The notes beneath the pieces were generated by a model. That model was not told where the DNA came from. It made no database searches and worked only from the letters and a program-made list of their open reading frames with translations. Shown here in pieces: positions 1 through 7,565 of a stretch of 12,179 nt of DNA. This stretch comes from DASPKS01 sp035628035. Lineage in GTDB: Bacteria; Bacteroidota; Rhodothermia; Rhodothermales; Rubricoccaceae. Location of the stretch: positions 1 through 12,179 of the forward strand of contig DASPKS010000181.1 in NCBI GenBank assembly GCA_035628035.1, in the 5' to 3' direction. A program made the translations under genes and the position numbers. How positions within the stretch are numbered: the stretch's first letter is position 1; each line of letters starts with the position of its first letter.

Positions 1-93
1 CGGGTAGTACGTCCACGGCGGAGGCGCCTGCGACCGCCCTGCCACCGGCAAGAGAACGGCTGCGAGGATTGCGAGGAGGAGGCGCTGCTGCAT
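1..93 (-). CDS. Secreted protein, N-terminal fragment
   Basis: An ATG at 93 on the minus strand opens a frame that stays open to the window edge (31 codons). The peptide starts MQQRLLLAILAAVLLPVAG and then RSQAPPPWTYYP. This is a basic n-region, a hydrophobic Leu/Ala core and a polar, proline-rich stretch after it, the usual layout of a Sec signal peptide; cleavage near SQA is plausible. Only this leader is in the window, so the mature protein cannot be identified. It is divergent from the guanidino-hydrolase gene, with 91 bases between the two start codons. A TATACTCC string at 97-104 (minus) lies too close to the ATG to be a convincing promoter unless the transcript is leaderless. Confidence 0.6.
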   Translation of the reverse strand, partial: MQQRLLLAILAAVLLPVAGRSQAPPPWTYYP

Positions 94-156
94 AGCGGAG
101 TATAGGGCGCCGCCTGCCGGTTCGAGCCCAGCGCGGAGGGCGGCGCGGGGCGCCGG

Positions 157-163
157 TATCTTG
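157..163 (+). promoter_or_regulatory. Candidate -7 box before the guanidino-hydrolase gene
   Basis: The string TATCTTG begins 28 bases before the ATG at 185. It resembles the Bacteroidota -7 element TAnnTTTG with one T missing, and matches similar boxes before other genes in this window. No TTG lies at the expected 19-20 base spacing upstream, so only half the promoter is supported. If used, transcription would start near 170. That would exclude the in-frame TTG at 161 as the start codon. Confidence 0.4.
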
Positions 164-184
164 CCGTGCCCCTTTTCCGCCGCC

Positions 185-1063
185 ATGCCCGACCGCCCCC
201 GCTACGACCTCGACGCGCTCCCGCCCCTCCCCCGCCCCACGCGCGTGCTGATGACGACGCCGGAGCACTTCCAGGTGCACTACGTCATCAACCCCCACAT
301 GGAGGGCCACCTCGGCGAGGTGGACGTGGACCGCGCCCGCGCGCAGTGGGACGCGCTCCGGGCGGCCTACGAGGGCGTCGGCGTGGAGGTCCACACGGTC
401 CCCGGGCAGCCGGGCCTGCCCGACATGGTGTTCTGCGCCAACCAGACGCTCCCCTTCCAGACGCCCGGCGGCGAGCGCGGCGTCGTCCTCAGCCGGATGC
501 ACGCGGAGCAGCGCAAAGCCGAGGTCCCCTTCTACGCCGACTTCTTCCAGGGGCGCGGCTACGAGGTCCACCCGCTCGACGAAGACCTCCCCGGGGATTT
601 TGAAGGGATGGGCGACGCGCTCTGGCACCCCGGCCGCTACCTCCTCTGGGGCGGCTACGGCTACCGCACCGACCGGCAGGTCTACGACCGCCTCGCCGAG
701 CGCTTCGGCTTCCCCGTCCTCCCCCTCTCCCTCACCGACCCCGACTTCTACCACCTCGACACCTGCCTCTGCCCGCTCGACGAGGACACCGCGCTCTACT
801 ACCCCGGCGCCTTCGACGACGAGGGCCTCGCCCTCCTCCGCGCCCACTTCCCCCGCCTGATCGAGACGCCCGAGGAGGACGCCCGCCGCCGCTTCGCCTG
901 CAACGCGCACTGCCCCGACGGCGAGCACGTCCTCATCCAGCGCGGGTGCGCCGAGACGAACCGCCGCGTCCGCGAGGCCGGCTTCGAGGTGGTCGAGCTC
1001 GACACCGACGAGTTCCTGAAGTCGGGCGGCTCGGTGTTCTGCATGAAGCTGATGTTCTGGTGA
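185..1063 (+). CDS. Guanidino-group hydrolase, DDAH/arginine deiminase superfamily
   Basis: This 292-residue protein belongs to the pentein-fold enzymes that act on guanidino groups (dimethylarginine dimethylaminohydrolase, arginine deiminase and amidinotransferase relatives, COG1834-like). Visible signatures are PDMVFCANQ (79-87), an EGMGD motif giving Glu140 and Asp144, HLD with candidate catalytic His190, and a C-terminal GGSVFCM with candidate nucleophile Cys286. The Cys near the C-terminus after GGSV and the central His are hallmarks of the fold. The protein is probably cytoplasmic, since no signal peptide is seen. The ATG at 185 is preferred over an in-frame TTG at 161, because a promoter-like box covers 157-163. 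The stop overlaps a possible GTG of the next frame. The exact substrate (arginine, methylated arginine, agmatine or another guanidino compound) cannot be read from the sequence. Confidence 0.85.
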   Translation: MPDRPRYDLDALPPLPRPTRVLMTTPEHFQVHYVINPHMEGHLGEVDVDRARAQWDALRAAYEGVGVEVHTVPGQPGLPDMVFCANQTLPFQTPGGERGVVLSRMHAEQRKAEVPFYADFFQGRGYEVHPLDEDLPGDFEGMGDALWHPGRYLLWGGYGYRTDRQVYDRLAERFGFPVLPLSLTDPDFYHLDTCLCPLDEDTALYYPGAFDDEGLALLRAHFPRLIETPEEDARRRFACNAHCPDGEHVLIQRGCAETNRRVREAGFEVVELDTDEFLKSGGSVFCMKLMFW

Positions 1064-1116
1064 GCGGAACGGGCCCCCCGGGGGCGGGTTGGCCTCGCCC
1101 CTTCTCCCCTTCCCCC

Positions 1117-1821
1117 TTGACCGTCCGCATCGTCATCCCCACGCTGGACGAGGCCGACCAGATCGGCCCGACGCTCGCCAGCGTGGCCCGGCAGGAAGGG
1201 CCGTTCGAGGTCGTGGTCGTGGACGGCGGCTCGTCGGACGGCACACCGGAGGTCGCCGTGCGCGAAGGGCACCGGCTTGGCCTCGACGTGCGGGTGCTTT
1301 CGGCGGCACGTGGCCGGGCGCAGCAGATGAACGCGGGCGCGGCTGCTGCGTCAGGGGACGTGCTGCTCTTTCTCCACGCCGACACCCGCCTCCCTGCTGG
1401 CGCGCTCGCCCACGTCCGCCGCACGCTGACCGACCCTGCCGTCGTGGGCGGCTGCTTCCGCACGACGTTCGACCTCGGCGGCTTCTGGATGCGCCTCTGG
1501 AGCCTCCCCCTCTGGATGCGCTGGCACCGCTTCGCCTTCGGCGACCGCGCCCCGTTCGTCCGGAGAACCGCGTTCGAGGCCGTCGGCGGCTTCCCTGACC
1601 AGCCGCTCTTCGAGGACCTGGAGCTCGTCCGCCGCGTGCGGCGCCTCGGGCGGTTCGCCTTCCTCGACGCGGCGGTGGTGACGAGCGCGCGGCGGTTCGC
1701 GCAGCACGGCCCGCTCCGGCAGCAGCTCCGCAACCTCGTGGTGTGGGGGGCCTGGAACCTCCGCCTGCCGCCGCGCTGGTTCGTCCCGCTCTACCCCTAC
1801 GCTCCCGGCGCGCGGGGTTGA
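1117..1821 (+). CDS. Family 2 glycosyltransferase, TIGR04283 type
   Basis: This 234-residue GT-A glycosyltransferase has the compact form annotated as TIGR04283, a family linked by name to arsenosugar biosynthesis. Seen directly: RIVIPTLDE at the N-terminus, VVVDGGSSDGT with Asp36 and Asp41 for nucleotide binding, GRAQQMNAG, an LHADT motif with Asp89 in the DxD position, and LFEDLEL with Glu166-Asp167 in the acceptor/base position. The start is unusual. The best fit to the family is TTG at 1117, just after a pyrimidine-rich leader. An in-frame GTG at 1060 overlaps the upstream stop (GTGA) and would add 19 residues unlike the family. The frequent partner TIGR04282 is not in the window. The physiological acceptor is unknown, so the arsenosugar role rests on the family name only. 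Confidence 0.85.
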   Translation: MTVRIVIPTLDEADQIGPTLASVARQEGPFEVVVVDGGSSDGTPEVAVREGHRLGLDVRVLSAARGRAQQMNAGAAAASGDVLLFLHADTRLPAGALAHVRRTLTDPAVVGGCFRTTFDLGGFWMRLWSLPLWMRWHRFAFGDRAPFVRRTAFEAVGGFPDQPLFEDLELVRRVRRLGRFAFLDAAVVTSARRFAQHGPLRQQLRNLVVWGAWNLRLPPRWFVPLYPYAPGARG

Positions 1822-1830
1822 TCTCGGTGG

Positions 1831-1861
1831 TTGGCGGAATGGGCGCGGCGCCCTATCCTTC
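1831..1861 (+). promoter_or_regulatory. Promoter TTG-N20-TATCCTTC for the MscS gene
   Basis: TTG at 1831-1833 and TATCCTTC at 1854-1861 are separated by exactly 20 bases. This matches the known Bacteroidota layout (TTTG near -33, 19-21 bases, TAnnTTTG near -7) apart from changes inside the downstream box. It sits 10 bases after the glycosyltransferase stop and 37 bases (box to ATG) before the channel gene. It also argues against the in-frame TTG at 1831 being a start codon, because that triplet is the -33 element. Confidence 0.5.
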
Positions 1862-1890
1862 GGGCCCCTGACGCTCCACCCCCCTCACCC

Positions 1891-3027
1891 ATGCTCGACG
1901 GGTTCTCGCTGACCGGCGGCTCCGTGCTCTGGGGGATCGCCCCCTGGCGCGTGGCGGCCGCCCTCGCCATCGTCTTCGTCGGGTTCGCCAGCCGGCGCGC
2001 CATCCAGGGGCTGTTCGTCTACTGGGGGCGGAAGGCGCAGCAGACGAGCATCCGGTGGGACGACGAGGCGGCCAACCTCCTCCCGAAGCCGCTCGCCCTC
2101 GTGGCGCAGGTGCTGCTCTGGCGGGTCGCCGCCGCCGTGCTCCTCCTGCCGACCGCGCCCGTCAACACGCGCGTGCTCGTGGCGCAGGGGCTCGACGTCG
2201 CCCTCATGGTCGGCTTCGTGTGGACGTTCTTCCGCGTGGTGGACGTGCTCTCGCTCGCCGCCACCCGGCTCTCCGGCGGCACCAAGACGCGCATCGACGA
2301 CCAGGCCGTCCCGCTCCTCCGGAAGACGCTCAAGGTGTTCCTCGCCGTGCTCGGCGCCGTGTTCATCATCCAGAACCTCGGCTACTCCGTCACGAGCATC
2401 CTCGCCGGGATCGGCATCGGCGGGCTCGCCATCGCGCTGGCCGCGCAGGACTCCGTCGCCAACTTCTTCGGCTCCGTCGTCCTCTTCACCGACGCGCCGT
2501 TCCACGTGGGCGACTACGTCGAGTTCGGCGGGCTCGTCGGGACCGTCGAGGAGGTCGGCTTCCGCACCACGCGCGTCCGCACCGACGACGGCTCGCTCGT
2601 GAGCGTCCCGAACCAGACGTTCACGGCCTCCTTCATCACGAACTACTCCGCCCGCGCCACGCGCCTCGTCGAGTTCACCTTCGCCGTCACGCCCGCCTCG
2701 CCATCGGAATTAGAAACGCTCCTCGCGAAGGCACGGGCGGCCTTCGCCGCGCACCCCCACGTGGAGGAGGGCACGGTGGAGGTGCACCTCACGGGGATCG
2801 GCGAGTGGCGCATCGAAGGCCGCGCCGCCGCCTACTCCACGGTCACGACGTGGATCGGCTACCTCGCCACGCGCGAGGAGCTGCTCCTCCGGCTGCTCCA
2901 CGTCATCGAGGAGACCGGGATGACGCTGGCCCAGCCCACCCGCGCGCTCTACGTCCGCGACGGCGAGCACGGCAAACGGGCCGGGCTGCCGGAGGCGCTG
3001 GCGGCGCACCGGAGCGGCGTGGCCTGA
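1891..3027 (+). CDS. MscS-family small-conductance mechanosensitive channel
   Basis: The 378-residue inner-membrane protein has hydrophobic segments at roughly 20-34, 69-88, 96-118 and 146-166. The MscS pore helix and beta domain follow: ILAGIGIGGLAIALAAQD (about 169-186), then ANFFGSVVLF, HVGDYVEFGG, GTVEEVGFRTTRVRT and VSVPNQTF. The Gly/Ala-rich pore helix followed by D(Y/W)V.. and VPN is diagnostic. Such channels release solutes when membrane tension rises on osmotic downshock and usually form heptamers. The C-terminus (270-378) is the mixed alpha/beta vestibule part with no extra domain. The ATG at 1891 is preferred to TTG at 1831, which falls in the promoter. A rare TTA codon occurs at about 2710, with no sign of disruption. 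Confidence 0.93.
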   Translation: MLDGFSLTGGSVLWGIAPWRVAAALAIVFVGFASRRAIQGLFVYWGRKAQQTSIRWDDEAANLLPKPLALVAQVLLWRVAAAVLLLPTAPVNTRVLVAQGLDVALMVGFVWTFFRVVDVLSLAATRLSGGTKTRIDDQAVPLLRKTLKVFLAVLGAVFIIQNLGYSVTSILAGIGIGGLAIALAAQDSVANFFGSVVLFTDAPFHVGDYVEFGGLVGTVEEVGFRTTRVRTDDGSLVSVPNQTFTASFITNYSARATRLVEFTFAVTPASPSELETLLAKARAAFAAHPHVEEGTVEVHLTGIGEWRIEGRAAAYSTVTTWIGYLATREELLLRLLHVIEETGMTLAQPTRALYVRDGEHGKRAGLPEALAAHRSGVA

Positions 3028-3057
3028 ACCGGCCGGACGGCGGGGCGTTCGACCTCG

Positions 3058-3093
3058 CCCCTCTTCCCTGCTCGTCCCCTCTTCCCTGCTCGT
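3058..3093 (+). repeat. Perfect tandem duplication of an 18-base pyrimidine-rich unit
   Basis: The unit CCCCTCTTCCCTGCTCGT occurs twice with no spacer and no mismatch (3058-3075 and 3076-3093). The second copy ends one base before the ATG of the TonB-C gene. It lies in a C/T-rich leader without a Shine-Dalgarno sequence. It could be a slippage product that lengthens the leader of this gene. Confidence 0.9.
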
Positions 3094-3094
3094 C

Positions 3095-3460
3095 ATGCGC
3101 CTGGCCCTCCTGCTCCTCCTCTTCGCCCCCTCCACGGCGGCCCAGCCGAGCATCTCGTTCGTGGGGTTCGACTTCGCCCGCCTCCAGAACGCCGCTGAGA
3201 TGCGGGAGGCGCTCGCCGAGGCCGTGTACCCGGAGGACGCCCGCGAGGCCGGCATCCAGGGCGACGTGCTCGTGCTGTTCGTGGCCGACACGACGGGGCG
3301 GATCATCCGTGCGGTCCCGGCGCGGCGGCGCGGCGGGCTGGAGGAGGCGGCGGCGGCGCTCGTCCGCCAGATGCGGATCATCCCCCCGCGCATCGGCGGC
3401 GTCCCGGCCGAACTCCGGTCACAGGTGGTCGTCCGCTTCACGCTCGACGAATCGCGCTGA
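3095..3460 (+). CDS. Small secreted protein with TonB C-terminal-like domain
   Basis: The 121-residue product begins with a signal peptide (MRLALLLLLFAPSTAA, cleavage probably before QPS). A domain resembling TonB_C (PF03544) follows from about 42 to 119. Seen directly: the block YPEDAREAGIQGDVLVLFV, then DTTGRI, GGLEEAAAALVRQM and a closing VVVRFTL strand. These match the usual YP..A...G..G.V.V.F.VD..G.I pattern and the conserved GGL..A.. helix. It lacks the N-terminal membrane anchor and the proline-rich spacer of an energy-transducing TonB. It is therefore more likely a free periplasmic TonB-C-like protein than a functional transducer. Its start is preceded by the 18-base tandem repeat. 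The role is unknown, and no receptor or ExbB/ExbD genes are nearby. Confidence 0.78.
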   Translation: MRLALLLLLFAPSTAAQPSISFVGFDFARLQNAAEMREALAEAVYPEDAREAGIQGDVLVLFVADTTGRIIRAVPARRRGGLEEAAAALVRQMRIIPPRIGGVPAELRSQVVVRFTLDESR

Positions 3461-3468
3461 GCGCGTCG

Positions 3469-3475
3469 TACTTTG
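3469..3475 (+). promoter_or_regulatory. Candidate -7 box for the thiC leader
   Basis: TACTTTG lies 8 bases after the TonB-C stop and resembles the TAnnTTTG box. A transcript starting about 7 bases downstream would begin near 3481, right at the 5' strand of riboswitch helix P1. This placement is what gives the box weight. No TTG is found 19-20 bases upstream. Confidence 0.45.
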
Positions 3476-3479
3476 GGCG

Positions 3480-3571
3480 CGGAAGCCAGGGGTGCCCCGG
3501 ACAAAAACAACGGGGCTGAGAGAGTCCCTCCGCACCTGATCCGGTTCGTACCGGCGTAGGGAGCGCTTCTA
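3480..3571 (+). ncRNA. TPP riboswitch (THI element) aptamer
   Basis: All conserved blocks of the thiamine pyrophosphate aptamer are present in order. They are GGGGTGCC (3489-3496), CTGAGA (3516-3521), ACCTGAT (3534-3540) and GCGTAGGGA (3554-3562). Helices can be drawn: P1 GAAGC 3482-3486 with GCTTC 3565-3569; P3 CCCCG 3495-3499 with CGGGG 3511-3515 around an A-rich loop; P5 CCGG 3541-3544 with CCGG 3551-3554. P2 is short (GGGG with TCCC, including one wobble). The element lies directly upstream of thiC, the commonest target of this riboswitch. Binding of TPP is expected to lower thiC expression. Confidence 0.95.
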
Positions 3572-3645
3572 GGCCCGGTGTAGGAGCTCGAATCCTACCG
3601 GGGAGCCCGGCTGGCTTCCGTTCTCCCTTTCCACCGGAAGCCGCC
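3572..3645 (+). promoter_or_regulatory. Riboswitch expression platform with competing helices
   Basis: Two elements are seen. First is a hairpin with arms 3574-3585 and 3593-3602 (10 pairs, a two-base bulge, 7-base loop). It has no U-tract after it, so it is not an intrinsic terminator. Second, GGCTTCCG at 3613-3620 can pair with CGGAAGCC at 3635-3642, which covers the purine-rich GGAAG lying 5 bases before the thiC ATG. The longer CTGGCTTCCG (3611-3620) is instead a perfect 10-base complement of CGGAAGCCAG at 3480-3489, the 5' strand of P1. The arrangement fits control of translation initiation rather than transcription termination. The mechanism is inferred. Confidence 0.65.
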
Positions 3646-5565
<1,920 letters not shown>

Positions 5566-5569
5566 CCGC

Positions 5570-5600
5570 TTGCACCTTTCCGGCGCACGCCCTACCCTTC
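5570..5600 (+). promoter_or_regulatory. Promoter TTG-N20-TACCCTTC for the SH3b gene
   Basis: TTG at 5570-5572 and TACCCTTC at 5593-5600 are separated by 20 bases, the same layout as the promoter before the MscS gene. The pair lies immediately after the thiC stop (5563-5565), with the downstream box 32 bases before the ATG at 5625. The SH3b gene thus probably has its own promoter besides any readthrough from thiC. Confidence 0.5.
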
Positions 5601-5624
5601 CGGAGCCTCGCCCGCCGCTGCCCG

Positions 5625-6290
5625 ATGCGTGCCTTCCTACTCCTGCTCATCTTAGCCCCTGGGCTCCTGACCCCCCACTCGGCGGCCGCCCAGCGCGTCC
5701 GCACACCGGCGCACGGCACAGCCGAGCGGCGGGCGATCCTCGACGCCGCGCGCGCCCTCGTCCGCGAGCGGCTCCAACCTGCCGGGCCCGTCGAGTTCAA
5801 CGTCCGCAGCCTCGGCGTGCTCAACGACTGGGCGCTCCTCACGGTGGAGCCGCGCGCCCCCATCGGCGCCCTCCTCCCCGAGTTCGAAGCGACGTGCCAG
5901 TGCGACTGTGAGATCGTCACGCTCCTCCAGCGCCGAAGCGGGCGCTGGACCGTCGTGGGCGACCACTTCGACCCCTGCGACGCGGCGGTGTACGACTGGC
6001 CATCCACACACGGCGCGCCCGGCGCCCTCTTCGCGCATTCGATCGGGGGGGTATGGGAGGCGTACGTCCGTGCCTCCGAGGGCGACGACCCCTGGCTGGC
6101 GCTCCGGAGCGAGCCGAGCGTCTCCCGCGGCACCCGCCTCGCGCGCATACCCGACGGCACTCGGGTGGAGGCGTCCTTCTGCCAGAGCGATGAGGTAGAG
6201 GTCGAAGGCCGGCGCGGGCACTGGTGCTACGTCCACTATCAAGGCCGCGGCGGCTGGGCCTTCGACGCCTTCCTCGACCGAGCGGAGTGA
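5625..6290 (+). CDS. Secreted SH3b-domain protein
   Basis: The 221-residue product starts with a signal peptide (residues 1-22, ending HSAAA before Q23). The N-terminal region (about 30-130) has the pattern AERRAILDAARALV then NVRSLGVLNDWALLTVEP. I have seen this style in uncharacterised secreted bacterial proteins but cannot name a family for it. A cysteine cluster C-x-C-x-C sits at 91, 93 and 95. The C-terminal part (about 152-219) looks like a bacterial SH3 domain: WLALRSEPS, a turn, LARIPDGTRVEA, HWCYVHYQGRGGWAF. Such domains usually bind peptidoglycan or other cell-wall ligands, so a periplasmic or surface location is likely. The ATG at 5625 is chosen because it opens the signal peptide; the open frame upstream is an overlap with thiC. 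It converges on the DUF3592-like gene 13 bases away. Confidence 0.75.
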   Translation: MRAFLLLLILAPGLLTPHSAAAQRVRTPAHGTAERRAILDAARALVRERLQPAGPVEFNVRSLGVLNDWALLTVEPRAPIGALLPEFEATCQCDCEIVTLLQRRSGRWTVVGDHFDPCDAAVYDWPSTHGAPGALFAHSIGGVWEAYVRASEGDDPWLALRSEPSVSRGTRLARIPDGTRVEASFCQSDEVEVEGRRGHWCYVHYQGRGGWAFDAFLDRAE

Positions 6291-6303
6291 CCGCCCTTTC
6301 GGC

Positions 6304-6789
6304 CTAGGCGGCAGCGGATCGCGTGGCCGGATCGCCCTCGCGGGCGAGGAGGCGGTTCCAGGCCGCCACGAGCCACCCGAGCCCGATGGCGCCGAGGAGC
6401 GCCATCGCAGCGAACGAGAGCGTCATCATCCACTGCGCGCGGCCGTGCGCGGCCAGCACGATCTGGTCGGTGCCCGGGCGGACGCGCAGGGTGATCGTCT
6501 CGCCCTCGCGTCCCTCCAGCTCCTTCAGGAAGGACAGCGGCAGCTCGACGGCGCGCCGAACCGGTGCGGCCTCGCCCGGCGGCGTGTAGCGGAGGTACGC
6601 CGCGCCCCGGGTGATCTCGGCCCGCTCGCGGACGGCCAGCGAGTCGACCACGGCCGGCACCTCGATCCCTTCCGCCGCGACGGCCCGCTGGGCCAGCCCG
6701 GCGCGGAGCAGCGCGCCCGCGATTACCAGCAAGAGCAGCGGCCCGGCCCACAGCAGCCGCGCCACGAGGGGATTCGAGAGGAAGTTCAT
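6304..6789 (-). CDS. Two-TM membrane protein, DUF3592-like
   Basis: This 161-residue protein has a membrane segment near the N-terminus (about 9-30, ARLLWAGPLLLLVIAGALL) and another near the C-terminus (about 118-144, MMTLSFAAMALLGAIGLGWLV). Between them is a soluble beta-rich domain of about 85 residues with VPAVVDSL, YLRYTPPG, VELPLSFL and GETITLRVRPGTDQIVL. TM-beta domain-TM with a strand pattern ending in a VxPxxP/D-type segment is the layout of DUF3592 proteins, whose function is unknown. The ATG at 6789 is preferred; an in-frame TTG at 6861 would add 24 polar residues before the first membrane helix. The gene follows the HNH gene on the same strand after 88 bases with no clear promoter or terminator, so the two may be cotranscribed. 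Confidence 0.65.
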   Translation of the reverse strand: MNFLSNPLVARLLWAGPLLLLVIAGALLRAGLAQRAVAAEGIEVPAVVDSLAVRERAEITRGAAYLRYTPPGEAAPVRRAVELPLSFLKELEGREGETITLRVRPGTDQIVLAAHGRAQWMMTLSFAAMALLGAIGLGWLVAAWNRLLAREGDPATRSAAA

Positions 6790-6877
6790 GCGGGAGTCGT
6801 CTGGTTGTCGCTTGAAGCCCGTTCCCCGATCCGGGTTGCCCGTCGCAACCGCGTTCGCCAAAAACCCACTGCCCCGC

Positions 6878-7387
6878 TCAGGCCGCGTAGAGGTACGGCT
6901 TCCACGCGTCGTCGAGCGTGCCGAGGAAGTCGCGGAGGTACATCACGTGGCTCGGGCGGAACGGCGCGCGGCGCAGCGCCATGTTGGCCTCCTCCGGCGT
7001 CCGGCTGCCCTTCTTGTTGTTGCACGGGACGCACGCGGCCACCAGGTTCTCCCACGAGTCGGTGCCGCCGCGCGAGCGGGGCAGGACGTGGTCGAGGGTC
7101 AGCCGGTCGCGGCTCCCGCAGTACTGGCAGCGGTTGTTGTCGCGGCGGAGCACGTTCCGCCGCGAGAGGAGGATGCGCCGGTACGGGACGTGGACGTACC
7201 CCTTCAGGCGCACCACGCTCGGCCAGGGGAACACCACGCGCGCCGAGTGGATGACGCGGTCCGGGCGGGCCTGGATGAGCTCGGCCCGGTGGAGGAACAC
7301 CAACACGACGGCCCGCTCGACGCTACAGACGGTGAGCGCGCGGTAGTCCTGGTTGAGCACGAGGACGTGCCCGCTCAGCGCGCTCAT
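6878..7387 (-). CDS. HNH endonuclease family protein
   Basis: The 169-residue product has a clear HNH/zinc module in its C-terminal half. CQYCG carries Cys87 and Cys90, LDHVLPRSRGG carries Asp99-His100, then Asn114, and CVPCNNKKG carries Cys119, Cys122 and Asn123. The four cysteines should hold a structural zinc, and His100 with the Asn residues form the beta-beta-alpha metal catalytic site. The N-terminus (VLVLNQDYRALTVCSVERAVVLV) is the standard opening of a widespread stand-alone bacterial HNH family whose physiological role is not established. Nothing around it resembles a restriction, toxin, phage or intron context, so it should not be read as a defence gene. The ATG at 7387 has no SD sequence. 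A weak TACCTGCG box at about 7423-7430 (minus) may be its promoter. Confidence 0.88.
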   Translation of the reverse strand: MSALSGHVLVLNQDYRALTVCSVERAVVLVFLHRAELIQARPDRVIHSARVVFPWPSVVRLKGYVHVPYRRILLSRRNVLRRDNNRCQYCGSRDRLTLDHVLPRSRGGTDSWENLVAACVPCNNKKGSRTPEEANMALRRAPFRPSHVMYLRDFLGTLDDAWKPYLYAA

Positions 7388-7490
7388 GGCCGGCGGCGGC
7401 AGGCCGGCCGCGGAAGTGGTGACGCAGGTACGAAGGCGGAGGTGGGGGCTGGGCGCCGCAGGGGCGCGGGTTCACCCGGAAGGCGGGCCG

Positions 7491-7537
7491 AAAATAAAGC
7501 GCGGCGCCGCCCCGCGAAAAGGGGGGCGGCGCCGCGC
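7491..7537 (-). terminator. Strong intrinsic terminator after the DUF2147 gene
   Basis: Arms 7499-7513 and 7523-7537 form a perfect 15-base-pair GC stem with a 9-base loop. On the minus strand the stem is followed by TTTATTTTC, a U-rich tail. It lies about 30 bases past the DUF2147 stop codon and about 100 bases before the HNH start. It therefore isolates the DUF2147 gene from the HNH gene. It is the only convincing intrinsic terminator in the window. Confidence 0.9.
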
Positions 7538-7565
7538 AACGGGGCCATAAGGCGGGGACCGCCGC

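Noticed and set aside
161..184. TTG at 161 as start of the guanidino-hydrolase
   Set aside because: It lies inside a promoter-like TATCTTG box, and ATG at 185 leaves a complete protein.
2055..3539. A 494-codon plus-strand frame overlapping the MscS and TonB-C genes
   Set aside because: Arg-rich out-of-frame translation spanning two real genes and the riboswitch, with no signature.
3574..3602. Hairpin downstream of the TPP aptamer as an intrinsic terminator
   Set aside because: The stem is strong, but the bases after it (GAGCCCGG) have no U-tract. It is described as part of the expression platform instead.
6291..6311. Short inverted repeat CCGCC/GGCGG between the convergent SH3b and DUF3592-like genes as a bidirectional terminator
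   Set aside because: A 5-base-pair stem with an 11-base loop and no U-run is too weak to claim.
6834..6850. Small hairpin GGTTGC/GCAACC after the HNH gene as its terminator
   Set aside because: Only 6 base pairs and no U-tract after it on the minus strand; the following gene may simply be cotranscribed.
6878..7387. HNH gene as part of a restriction, anti-phage or mobile intron system
   Set aside because: Neighbours are a DUF3592-like membrane protein and a DUF2147 protein. There is no methyltransferase, helicase, toxin partner, intron structure or integrase.
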